DNA of 64,000 bases from Rhodotorula mucilaginosa (taxonomy: Eukaryota; Basidiomycota; Microbotryomycetes; Sporidiobolales; Sporidiobolaceae): the NCBI GenBank assembly GCA_034406715.1, contig CP137866.1:496001-560000 (forward strand), written 5' to 3'. The notes under the pieces were generated by a model that was not told the origin of the DNA, made no database searches, and saw only the letters and a program-made list of their open reading frames with translations. Within the stretch, counting starts at the first letter, position 1. Every line of letters begins with the position of its first letter. Made by a program: the position numbers and the translations under genes. Shown one piece after another: positions 12,180 to 22,249 of this stretch.

Positions 12180-13002
12180 ATGGCGAGCCACACCACCACG
12201 AACTACACCATCTCGCAGCCGACCGGCGTGGACGGCCAAGTCCGCCTCGAGGCCGGCACCATCGACAAGACTGTCAGTCCGGAACCAGCTCCTGTGGCGC
12301 CCGCCGCTCAGCCTGCGGTCCTGCCGGTCGCGCACACCCACGCTCCGGGCGAGGAGATCGACCCGAAAGTGATCAAGCAGCGCAAGGAGCAGCAGAAGCA
12401 GTACGTTGACCCGTCTTTCTGCAGCTGCCCTTTTTCGACACTACACTGTATGCTGATGTAGCCCCTCTCTCTCGACGCAGCCTCGAGAAGGAGCTTGACC
12501 GCGAGACGCAGCTCGACGAGAAGGAGATCAAGGCGCGCGAAAAGGACGCCAAGGGCGTCTCGAAGGAGGAGGAGAAGGCCCACGACGTGAGCATGTGCTG
12601 CCAAGCCTTCTGCATTACCGCTCGGTCCGCTGACGGATTGCCTTATGCTGCGTCTCGGATGTACAGGCCGAGGAGAAGGCGCGCAAGGCGTTCGAGAAGG
12701 TCAAAGCCAAGTACGACAGCGCGCTCAAGGACCTGCAGGAGGCGCAGGCAGAGCTCGATTCCAAGATCCAGGACCGAGCCCGCCTCACTGAGCAGCGTCG
12801 TCTCGCCGAGCTCAAGATCCAAGAGCAGGTCCAGGCGAAGCAGTCACACGACGTGAGTCGAGGTTTCCGGATCGTTGCTGCCCTTGGCACGGAACCATGG
12901 TGTGGAGCCTGCAAGGCTGCGATGTGTCACTCACTATTGTGATACTTTTTGCAGGCTGCACGCGATCAGGCTCGCGCTTCGGGACCCGCCGCTGGCTTGT
13001 AA
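12180..13002 (+). CDS. Small Lys/Glu-rich coiled-coil protein, tandem paralogue A
   Basis: I do not recognise a named family. Four exons (12180-12400, 12481-12586, 12667-12852, 12955-13002) encode 186 residues. The first 60 are Pro/Ala/Thr-rich and probably disordered. After the motif EIDPKVIKQRKEQQK the protein is almost entirely charged heptad-like helix (LEKELDRETQLDEKE, KARKAFEKVKAKYDSAL), with a short tail ending SGPAAGL. There is no signal peptide or membrane segment. The next gene is a clear paralogue: same motif order, same intron positions and phases, and second and last exons of identical length (106 and 48 nt). An abundant structural or stress protein is possible, but that is a guess. 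Confidence 0.8.
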
Positions 13003-13454
13003 CGCGCCCTTTCGCCACTTACCTTCGGCCCTTTATCCGCCCTTAATCCACTTCCACATCTGTATCTCACATCCCATGTACGCAACTATGCCTTACCAGA
13101 TCAAGCAAGAGGCCCCGAACAGTTGGGGTTGGCTCATCGAATTGGTGGCAACGCACGTGAAAGCGACCACAAGCTTCGAGCAAAATTGCTCCGCTTGGAA
13201 CACTTTCAGACCTGCTGACCGTACGTATGCATGATCTGAACGGATATGTACTATAGCTAGTCGAGTGAGCCATGATTACGCTGCGCTCTGCTGCGGGACG
13301 TTGGACAGGAAGTTGGCTAGATCAGCTTGCGGCGGATGAATGACGTCAAAATGCAGGCGCTGGATCGACAAACAAGAGAACAATTGAATCTCTCACGCGT
13401 CGAATCCCTTTTGGCCTCTGATCTGACACTCACGACAACTCCAGAGAGATCACA
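13003..13454. promoter_or_regulatory. Intergenic region between the tandem coiled-coil genes
   Basis: These 452 nt contain the 3' end of paralogue A and the promoter of paralogue B. No gene is seen. It is unclear whether promoter sequence was duplicated along with the coding part, since I see no long repeat matching the region upstream of 12180. Confidence 0.5.
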
Positions 13455-14249
13455 ATGGCTACCGTAGCAACCCACCCCGCCACCGAACCGGCCGTAGCAA
13501 CCCACCCCGCCGCCGCCGACCCGACCGTCGCTCCGACTCAGGCTCCGCCAGCTCAGGCTCCGCACGCCGCCGAGACGACGTCCGTCCCGCCTGAGACGTC
13601 GACGAACGGACATGGACCTCGGGAAGAGGTCGATCCCAAGGTCATCAAGGAGCGCGAGAAGCAGCAGAAGCAGTGCGTGCAACTCGTGTTCGAGAAAAGA
13701 GCGCCCTCAGGAAGACTGACCGTCGGCGCGACTCTGCAGCCTCGAGAAAGATCTGAACAAGGAGACCAAGCGCGATGACAAGGCCGTCAAGCACGCCATG
13801 AAGGACGCCGACAAGCAAGCCAAGCACGAGAAGAAGGCTCTTGCTGTAAGGTGGTTGTCTTCTGTCTACCTTCGAGGAAAAGCGCCACTCACGGTCGCAC
13901 CCCTATAGGCCGAAGGCAAAGCGCGCAAGCAGCTCGAGAAAATCGGCCAGAAGGAGCACAAGTACAAGCAGGGGCTCGAAAAGGCCCAGCGCAAGTACAA
14001 CGAGATCCTGAACAAACAGGAAAAGGCTCGCCTCGACCTCCAAACCAAGACGAGGGAGCGCGAACAGATCGTTCAGCAGCGTCAGCCGGTGCAAGCTGCA
14101 GTCGAGGAGCAGAAACATGTCAAGGCTGCGCACGAGGTGAGTCGATTCGTGAATCGATGACGGAAAGTAGCCTGACCGCGCGTCGCCTTTTCGCCTCTCA
14201 GGCCACGAAGGAGCAGAAGCTCGCGCAGGGCCCCGCCGCCAACCTCTGA
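13455..14249 (+). CDS. Small Lys/Glu-rich coiled-coil protein, tandem paralogue B
   Basis: Four exons (13455-13672, 13740-13845, 13909-14136, 14202-14249) encode 199 residues. The N-terminal 70 residues are Ala/Pro/Thr-rich and include a duplicated VATHPA unit. The motif EVDPKVIKEREKQQK then leads into a long, strongly charged helix (LEKDLNKETKRDDKA, KARKQLEKIGQKEHKYKQ) and a short tail ending QGPAANL. It matches the preceding gene in motif order and in all three intron positions. Its third exon is 42 nt longer than the counterpart, so the helix was lengthened in one copy or shortened in the other. No known domain or localisation signal is visible. Its 3' end converges on POM152 with 172 nt between stops. 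Confidence 0.8.
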
Positions 14250-14421
14250 GTCACTACAGCGATCCCCCCTATAATCCTAGCTCCGCAAACCTGTCGTACA
14301 ACTCGGATACCCGCCGCCTCTTAGCTTGCAATCCTTAATCGTTCACACGCTGGCCGAGAGAGTGGTTGCGAAATGCAGTGATGGAGGGGTATATGTACAG
14401 TCAAAATATCTCTAGTTCGCT

Positions 14422-17400
14422 TCAGGCTTTTGTCACTGCCGACTGTCGTGCCGAGGGATACGAGCAGAACGCGTCGGCGATGAAAGACACGCTCCAGGTG
14501 CCTTCTTGCGATGTAAAGATCGAGTACTCGTGGCTCTCATGACCGCTGCAGGTGGCTTGAAAGTCAGCGACGAAGCGAGAAGAAGCGGTCATATGCTGAG
14601 CAACTCACGTGACGGTATGGGTCTCGAGGACGGCGCGGTCGTGCGGACGAGCATGAGGTGACCGGCGGGAGTACGTGAACGAGAACGGCGGAGTGCCGGT
14701 AAAGCGGAGCTGGACCTCGGCTTGCTCGCCCTCGCGGATATCGATCACGGACGACTCGCCCAAGTTGACGGAGGCGGAAGGAAGCGGGTGGATTTCCTTG
14801 ACGATGTCGACCTGGTTCGAGCGGCACTGGTCTTCTCCGTGCCCGACCGAGAGGATCCGGAAGGTGCCAGGCTTGGTCGCGAGGCGTTGGAACTTTGCAC
14901 TCGTGAGCGGCACGACGTGCTGCTTCCCGTCAAACTCGTACTTGACCGTGAAGGGCGGTGCGCCTTGGACCACAAAGTCGAGGAAGTCGCCGACGCAGTG
15001 ATCAGTCTGGCTTGACACCGGCTGGATCGTGGCAATCTCGGCGACCGGGATCGGGATGACCATTTTGTGACTGCCGACGGCAGGCGCGGAGAGGTCGACC
15101 AGCGTTTCGCAGCCGTGCGCGTCCTTGATTCGGCGGATCGCGATGCTGTGCGTCGCAGCCTGGGTGAGACCGTACGGTAGTTTGACCGGCCAGTCGTGCG
15201 ACTGGATGTTCGGAACTGTGTATTTCTTGGAGTGACGGTGACCATCCTCGCGGACCTCGACTTCGACTTCGAAGGGCGCCGCACCCTCGAGACGCAGGAC
15301 GAGGTCGTCCGAGCCTCGACTCGCAAGTTCGTCGTTCACGCAGAATCCGCGCTTGGCGCCGTGCGAGAAGTATGCCGAGGGCAGGCCAAAGACGTCCTGC
15401 TCGAGGCGAACCACGCCGGGCTTGCCTTCTCGGGGCGCAGTCAATCCCTTCGACGCAACATCGGTATACAGCGAGTCAGAGACGCCGGTAAAGGTGTAAG
15501 TGTGGTGTCCCGGGGTCGCCGTGAAGAGCGTGAGATCGGCGCGCGACTGAATCGCCTGCAAGACGTGCTGACGAGTTTCTCCGTTGTGCGAGCCTTTTTG
15601 CAGGGTGTAGGTTGCCTTGTACGGGGCCTTGCCTGTCGCGAGATGTCGCGAGATGTCGCGAGAGGGCAAAGATGTCAGACACGGATCAAGCCCACATGCT
15701 GCAGGCTGCACGCACCGCTGAAGAGGACGGGAATCGAGTCGACTTCGTTGGCGCAGACGCCGGCCCTGGTGAAGCTTCCATTCCGGGCAAGCTTTCCGAC
15801 GGATTCGTCGAGGCGCAGCGTCGGCCGGGGCAAAGTCTCGACCTTCCAGTCGGTCTCGGAGACGTCGCCGGGGCAGTACTTGTCGCGGACGCTCAGGAGC
15901 TTGTACGTTCCCGCTGCTGCATGCTTGATCTCGATGTCGGCATTCGGCTGCTGAGCGGTGACACGAACCGGAGACGGAGTATGTCCGTCGACCGCGGGCG
16001 GCTGGTACGTGACGGTCCATGGCTGCAAGTCGATAATGCACGTGAGCTCTCCGAGAAGCGCAAAACAGAGTTGGTCGGAAGCAACTTACGCGCTCTCCGC
16101 TGAGACGCAGCGGGATCTTTGCAGACTCGCCGTCGCGGATGAGCACGGACCGAGACCCTTCAGTGCCGTGGAAGCGCGCCGTCGGTTTCGTACGCCGTAC
16201 CTCGACGAGGAGATCGTCGGTGGCGAGCGGCCTGCGGCAGCTGTTCCCGTCCCGGACGCTCTCTGTCGGAAGCGAGTCTGATCAGGACTTGTTCTCAGGC
16301 AGAGATGGGGAGAAGAAGAGCGGCGTACCGAGCGATAGCGCGAATTGACCGCCGTGCTTGGCAATCGCGGACGGGATTTGGATGTCAAAGGCATACGGCG
16401 ACTTGGTGATGTCCGAAATCGTTCTTGTGCGCTGACCGACGACCGAGTATTCAATCTCCCACGGCGCGACGCCCTGCCCGGACCAATGAACAGAAAAGTT
16501 AGCGAGGGCAAGTCACGGTTGAAGGTGCAGAAGAACGCAAAAAGAAAACACACCTGCAGTTCGACCTCGACCTGAACCGTCTCGCCTTCACAGCTATGCA
16601 CGGTCTTGCCCTGGTCGGCATTTCGCCATTTGGCATCGCCAACAACCGGCACCGACTGGCGACGAACGAGTGCCGCCGCATTGTCCTCGAGCGGCAAGTT
16701 GCGGTAGAACGCGTCATCGACACTGTTGAATCGGTACTCCCACTCGCCCGGACCGGGCTGGAACCGGATCTCGTCCCGCGAGTGCGAGACGCGGTGCGTG
16801 TGATGCATGGTGCGAGGCGCGCCCGGGCCAGAGAGGCGCGTGACCGTGTAGTGGACGGCAAAGGGCGGAGCACCGGTGAGGTGCAGGGATGCGATCATGC
16901 CCGTCTCGGCGTTGCAGACGTCGTTGATTGGCGTAAAGGACGTCTCCAAAGTCGGGACAGGTTGGACGACGACCGTGCAGCTGTTCGGGACGAGGACCGC
17001 ACCGGCGCAGAACTCGCTGTTGACGTCGACGATCTCGTACGTGCCGGGCAGATCGACGTCCAACTCGGCGCGGGCGCTGGTCGCCTCGATCGTGCGGGTC
17101 CAGCCGCGGTCGTGCGCATGCTCCGGGCCGAACTTGACGTCGACGTGAAACTGAGCGGCGTGGCCTCGCGAAGAGCGCGCATCGTGCAACTCCTCGTCGA
17201 TGCCCGACAGCTTGAGCTGGAGCTTGCGGCTCTTGTTGCGCGTCTTGTCGCGGAGCAAGTGCACTTCCTCGCCTCGCGCGCAGTCGCCGATGAACGCAAC
17301 TTCAGGTGGGCGATGAACCATGACGGAGCGAGAGAGTACCGTCCCTTCGACGAGAGGAGCCTTCGAGTCGCCCGAGTACGACACGGTGTTACCAGCTGCA

Positions 17401-18929
17401 TCCTTGACTGACTCGATATAGTACGTCGTCCGGCCCGGTCTTGAGAGCGAAGCGTTCAGCGGCACGGGCACGACCGCATCCGACACCGTGAGCGCAGACG
17501 ACGGCGAACCGCTTCTGCCGCCGACGATTCCGGCGAGTTCGCCCTCCTTGCGCGCGCCTCGGAGCTTGTCGCCCTCGCGAGAGTACCACCTGATTGACAT
17601 CGGTTCCGTTCCGCTGACGACGAGACCGAGGGGCCAACTCTCGGGCACACCCTGGTTCGGCGCGAGGCAGCGGTGCTCCTCTTCTTGTCCGGCGTAGCCG
17701 AGCACGTTCGCGTCGAGGGAGAAGCCGGCCGTCGGGCAACGCAGGATGCGCGTCTCTTCGAACGCGCGGACGAGAGCTCCCGCTTCTGCGGCGGCGGCGT
17801 TCGCACTCGGGACGGTCGCGGACCGTTTGCGACGGATCCGGATCGCGTGCCCCTCGTTATCGGTGATTGAATCGAGCCGGATCGACCCGATCGTGCTGAC
17901 GGGCAAGAAGTAAAGCGTTTCGGAAGGCGAAAGTCCGAACGGGTCGCTCTTGTCCCGCGTGGACGGCTCGTCGGGCAACGTATGCCGGAGAACCTGCTGG
18001 CTGCTCGGGTTGGAAGGGACGAGTGCCCACTCTGAAGCGAGCGCGAGTTCGTCATCTTCGTCGGACGTTGATGTTCCGTCGCGACGGTGGAGGGCCGGGT
18101 GCGCACTCCGCACGAGCGACGAGGCGGGGACTGTGAGCGTGTGCGAACGAGGTGGGTCGTCAAAGGTCGTGACGGTGTAGGTGACCTTGGCGGGAGTCGT
18201 GTTGTTGAAGATGAGGGGGACGAGGGTCGGATCTGATTTCCGGTTCGGGTGGCGGCAAAAGACGGTCGAAAGCGGGTTGAGCATGGCCGTCCTGCCCATC
18301 ATTCCTCCGCATCGTCAGCGCTTCGATCGTGGGAACAGATTAGTCGAACTGGAACTCACGAGACGGCGAGGACGCGAACGGTGAAAGACTCGCCGAGCCG
18401 TTCTTTTTCGGATCCCATGATGCTCGTCAACCGGACGGAATGCTCATCGGTCGACATGGTCCGGACAAATAGGTTCCTCAGCGCCGTGGGAATAAAGACA
18501 GAGGCGGCGAGCTGTGTGTATGCATGTCAGGGTCAGCTGGGAGCGCGGGAGCAAGATGGTGAAGTCGAGAGGGCTCACCGTCCAACGACCAAAGAGGGCA
18601 TAGTCGATCCCGCAGAGGGCTAACCGGAGCAACCACCTCGCCTTCCAGCCCCACGTGAGCCTCGGGACCCTCAGAAAGGCGACGAAGGCGACAAAGACGA
18701 GGTCGATGGCGATCCATTTCCAGAGTCGCCAGTTGAGGGCCGAGTCGTCGAGCTGGAGTGGGAGCGACCGCTGCGTTGGCCAGAATGCTTCGCTGAGCTT
18801 GTACGCCTGCACGAGGACGCAGAGCGCGGCGAGGTAAGATCGCTGGGTCGGCGCATCGACGACAGCTTCGCTGATTCGGGGTCTCGGGGGCTGCGGTGGT
18901 GGGTCCTGCCGCGGTGGAGGGGCTGTCAT
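14422..18929 (-). CDS. POM152: Nuclear pore membrane nucleoporin POM152
   Basis: POM152 anchors the inner and luminal ring of the nuclear pore in the pore membrane. The N-terminus MTAPPPRQDPPP is followed by ISEAVVDAPTQRSYLAALCVL and two further hydrophobic segments (IAIDLVFVAFVAFL and WLLRLALCGIDYALF), the usual pore-membrane anchor. The rest is a long series of Ig-like luminal repeats, seen as recurring patterns such as GAPPFAVHYTV, GAPPFTVKYEF and TPPFSFTYSR, each with the following ...GTYEIVDVNSEFC or GTFRILSVGHGEDQC strand. The last exon ends with a CSGHESHEY...DAFCSYPS repeat. About five introns are needed. The size, near 1,300 residues, fits the family. The start at 18929 was preferred over an in-frame ATG at 19034 because the latter leaves only about 20 nt to the divergent FYV10 start. 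Confidence 0.92.
15640..15668. repeat. Short tandem repeat inside a POM152 intron
   Basis: A 10-base unit (gtcgcgagat on the plus strand) is repeated about two and a half times next to the 3' splice site of a POM152 intron. It may lengthen the intron end but has no evident function. Confidence 0.6.
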
Positions 18930-19054
18930 AGCTTGCCGTCCCTTGCCTGCACCCTTGCTAGCAGCTGTTGACGCAGGCGAGTCGAGTGAGAGCAGAAGAG
19001 TCGAACGTCTCTCTCTCCGACTCGAACTGTTCACTCGAAAGGCCTTCGATCGCG
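18930..19054. promoter_or_regulatory. Compact bidirectional promoter POM152 / FYV10
   Basis: Only 125 nt separate the two divergent start codons, so both transcripts must start within this interval or within the neighbouring gene. No TATA box is seen. Confidence 0.65.
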
Positions 19055-20998
19055 ATGAGCAGCACCAGACTCGTGCCCGAGCAGGTCTTGCTGCTGGAAC
19101 AAGCCAGCCTCAAGGCGAGTCCTCCCCTCCCGCTGTCTCGTACGCCTCGCTGACCTCACTCCCCACTTCGCTCCCGCAATCAGGCTCCGCTCGAAGCCCT
19201 CCGCAAGACGCACAAGCAGACGCAGAAGACGTACGAGTACAACCTCCAGCCAGCCTCCACCCTCCAGAAGGACCTCGATGCCCTCTTGCGCAAGGTCGCC
19301 GCGACGCCGCCCAATTCCGACGCTGCCCTCGACCCCGCCGCGCGCGCAGAGATGCTCAAGAGCGTCGACGGCATGCTCAGTCGCATGCGCGGACTCAAGC
19401 GCAAGCTCGCAGACCTCGAGAAGCAGAGCGACCGCGCCGTCCGAGTCGTCCAAACCCGCCTCGACCACCTCGCCGCCCTGCCCGCTTCGATGGACACGCC
19501 CGAGTACGCAGCGTGGGCCCGCAAACGCCTCTCGCACCACCTCGTCGACTATTTCCACCGGACGAGCCCCCCGCTGAAGCAGGCGGCCAAGGCCCTCGCC
19601 GAGGAGGAAGGGATCGCCGACCTCGTCGATGACGAGCTTTGGGACGAGATGGCCAAAGTCGAGCGCGGCCTCGACGAGCAGAGCCTCGACGAGATCCTCA
19701 GCTGGGTCGGAGAGAACCGGACCGCTCTCAAAAAGACCAAGGTACGGTCCACACGTACGAAACTGTCGCTCTCGGGAGACTGACCTCTCTTGACCAGTCC
19801 CCTCTCGAGTTTACAATCCATCTCCAAGCCTACATCGAGCTGTGCCGAGCGCGCGATCCCGTTGGCGCGATCGCCTACGCCAGGAAACATCTGTCACCTG
19901 CGACTGCGGTCGAGGCCACGCCCGAGGGAGAGACGCCCGCCGGCACCGTCTCGCCGATGGAGCAACTCAGCCGCGCCATGGCCCTCTTGGCATACCCGCC
20001 AGACACGACGTGTCCGGCGTACCGAGTCAGTCAGCCCAATCAACTCTCGCAAGGAGCCTTTCGGCTGCTGATCTGTTTTGGAACCTGTCCCCCAGGAAAT
20101 GTACTCGCCCGCGCGCTGGTCGACCCTGCGCAATCTCTTCCGCACGACCTTCTTCGCCCTGCACGCGCTCCCCTCCGTCCCGTTGCTGCACATCTCGCTC
20201 CAAGCTGGCATCGCCTCGCTCAAGACGCCGATCTGCGTCCCGGTCCCTCAGGGTGCACCGACCGCGCCGCCTTCGGCGTATCCGCTCGGGGGCCCACCCC
20301 TCCGGACGACCATCACGCCCGATGGCGAGATTGTCCTGACGGCACCCGAAGGACCATCGCCGCCTTCAACGGGAGCGCCGCCGACCCCATCTCCGGCCGC
20401 AGGAACGGGAGGAGCGGCTCCTTCGGCTGGCATCTCTTCCCCCGCCGGCGCCGCCGCCGCGCCTCCGATCCATACCCTCGAAGGCCGCCCGTCTCGCGAG
20501 TGCCCGCTGTGCTCGTCTCCGCTGTGCAAACTCGGTGCCGAAGTCCCGTACTCGCACCACGTCAATTCGACAATCGTATGTGGCATAACGGGCAAGGTCG
20601 TCGAAGGCGACGGCGGCGAAGGGGGCCAACTCGTCGCGCTCGTGAGTCGCGCGACGGGCGAAGGCCGCGTCTATTCTAAAGAGGTGCGTCCTTGTCCCTG
20701 GTTTTGGTCGCTAGTTTCTTTTCTAGCCCCAGGAGGAGGGAAGAGGCCCGCAGCAGCATTGGCATGGCGTGACTGACTGACTGCGCCACACCTTCTCATG
20801 ATCCGCGAGCAGGGTCTCGTGCTTCGCGCGTCGCAGCACCCGAGCGGCAAGATCGTCGAACCGGTCACGGGCGAAGTGTTTGAGTGGGACGAGCTGAAAA
20901 AGGTGCGCTCGACGACGAGACCCCTGTATTGATTTCGGGAGACCTGCGCTGACGACCTTCCCTCCGCCGCCCTGATCTTGCAGGTCTTCATCTCGTAG
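19055..20998 (+). CDS. FYV10: GID/CTLH E3 ubiquitin ligase subunit FYV10 (GID9, MAEA)
   Basis: This is one of the two RING-like subunits of the GID ligase, which degrades gluconeogenic enzymes in yeasts. The N-terminus has VLLLEQASLK joined to APLEALRKTHKQTQKTYEYN, typical of MAEA proteins. A LisH/CTLH region follows (LSHHLVDYFHR, DLVDDELWDEM, SLDEILSWVGEN, EFTIHLQAYIELCRARD). After the CRA segment and a Pro/Gly/Ala-rich linker comes the degenerate RING: CPLCSSPLCKLGAEVPYSHH, then SGKIVEPVTGEVFEWDELKKVFIS at the C-terminus. Five exons are inferred. The first intron (19115-19183) has a GC donor. The linker between CRA and RING is longer than usual. Confidence 0.92.
19115..19183 (+). other. GC-AG intron in FYV10
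   Basis: The exon ends CTCAAG, the intron starts GCGAGT and ends CAATCAG. Joining gives SLKAPLEALR. Read-through meets a stop, and the only nearby GT donor breaks the frame. Confidence 0.85.
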
Positions 20999-22249
20999 GC
21001 AGACGTTACGTCTCCCAAGCTCGAGACCTTCTGTGCCCGTACAACAAGCGGTGGGCTCTCTCGTCATTTCGTCAGGCGACCACGAACGCGGCTTTATGGC
21101 GGCTCGCCCGCACCCGACGGCCCGGCTTGAATCCCGGCATGCATGAGGCGCTCGGGCTCAAATATCGTCACCTGATCTCCCTACGCCTGCAGCTTGCCAG
21201 CTGCTGTACAAAGCTACTTTCCTATGCCTTCTCACACCCTCCCAGTGTAACATGTCGGTTGTCGTTGTATGCGAATGCCCCGCTATCGCGTGAGCTGCAT
21301 GTCGATCTCGCGTGCGTTGGTGGCGTGCGATTCGTTATTAAGTTGAACAATTCTGCCGCCTCTTCGAGTCCTATAGTGCAACGCCATGTCTAGGTAGAGA
21401 TCCCAACTTGGGAATATTGAACGTCATCTCCAGAAAGGCCAAGGTGCAGCTGATGGTGTAAACTCGCGTTATCGAAACTGGAGCTCAAACTCTAAAAGCT
21501 GGAGGGGAAGAGACCGAGAGGCAGAAAGAGTGGAAAAGTGGCGCGGCGAAAACTCGTGAGACGAGCGAGGAGAAGTCGACCCTCTCGTCACCCTCCCCCT
21601 CCCCTCCCCTCCCCTAGGCGTCAATCAGGTGCCCGCTTGAGCTTGAGTAACCCTCTCGTGAGTCCCTACGCCGGTCGAACCGCGCCCGCACGGCGTCAAG
21701 CGGTGGCAAAGACAGAGGGGGCCGAACAGGACCCCCGTTGCTCCCGCTCCGCTCGCTACGGCTCTGAGGACTGCAGGCTGACATGGAGCGGTACGATGCA
21801 GGCTCGCGAACCTCGACGACCTCCCCTCCGCCCCCCCAGCGAACCTGCGAACCTCGCTAGACTCGCCCTCAGCAGGAGCGACCCCCCAGTTTTGCCCCGC
21901 GAAACCCGCCCTTATCGCCAAACTCTCGCCGCTCGCAGCCACCCCTCGCCCCTACGCATAGTCTGAGCACGGTCAAACGCTGCCTTTTGCGCGTACACCG
22001 TAGCCTAGGTCAGTCTCTCCCCCGTTGCTTCGAGGTCTCTTGCGGTGGCGGCTTGGTGGGGGGCCAGCGACGCGCCCGGACCCTTTTCAGGCACAGAGAT
22101 GAAGCGATCGGCGAACTGGCCGTCTCGTTTTCGGTCACTCGCGAGTCGCCAACGCACGAGTTGCGGATTCATACACCTCTATGGCCAAGCGATACTGACC
22201 TTTCGAACTCACATGCAGACTCTCTCTCCGAACCGAACCGATTCGAAAA
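20999..22249. promoter_or_regulatory. Long 5' region of the bHLH gene
   Basis: These 1.25 kb follow FYV10 and lead to the bHLH start. No gene is recognised. It contains a C-rich tract at 21591-21615 and several ATGs in the last few hundred bases that would be upstream ORFs if the transcript starts early. A long regulated leader is plausible for a transcription factor gene. Confidence 0.5.
21591..21615 (-). promoter_or_regulatory. Putative G-quadruplex / i-motif tract
   Basis: On the minus strand five runs of three to five guanines are separated by single adenines. This satisfies the usual G3+ N1-7 rule with the shortest possible loops. It lies about 640 nt upstream of the bHLH start codon. 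Confidence 0.6.
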
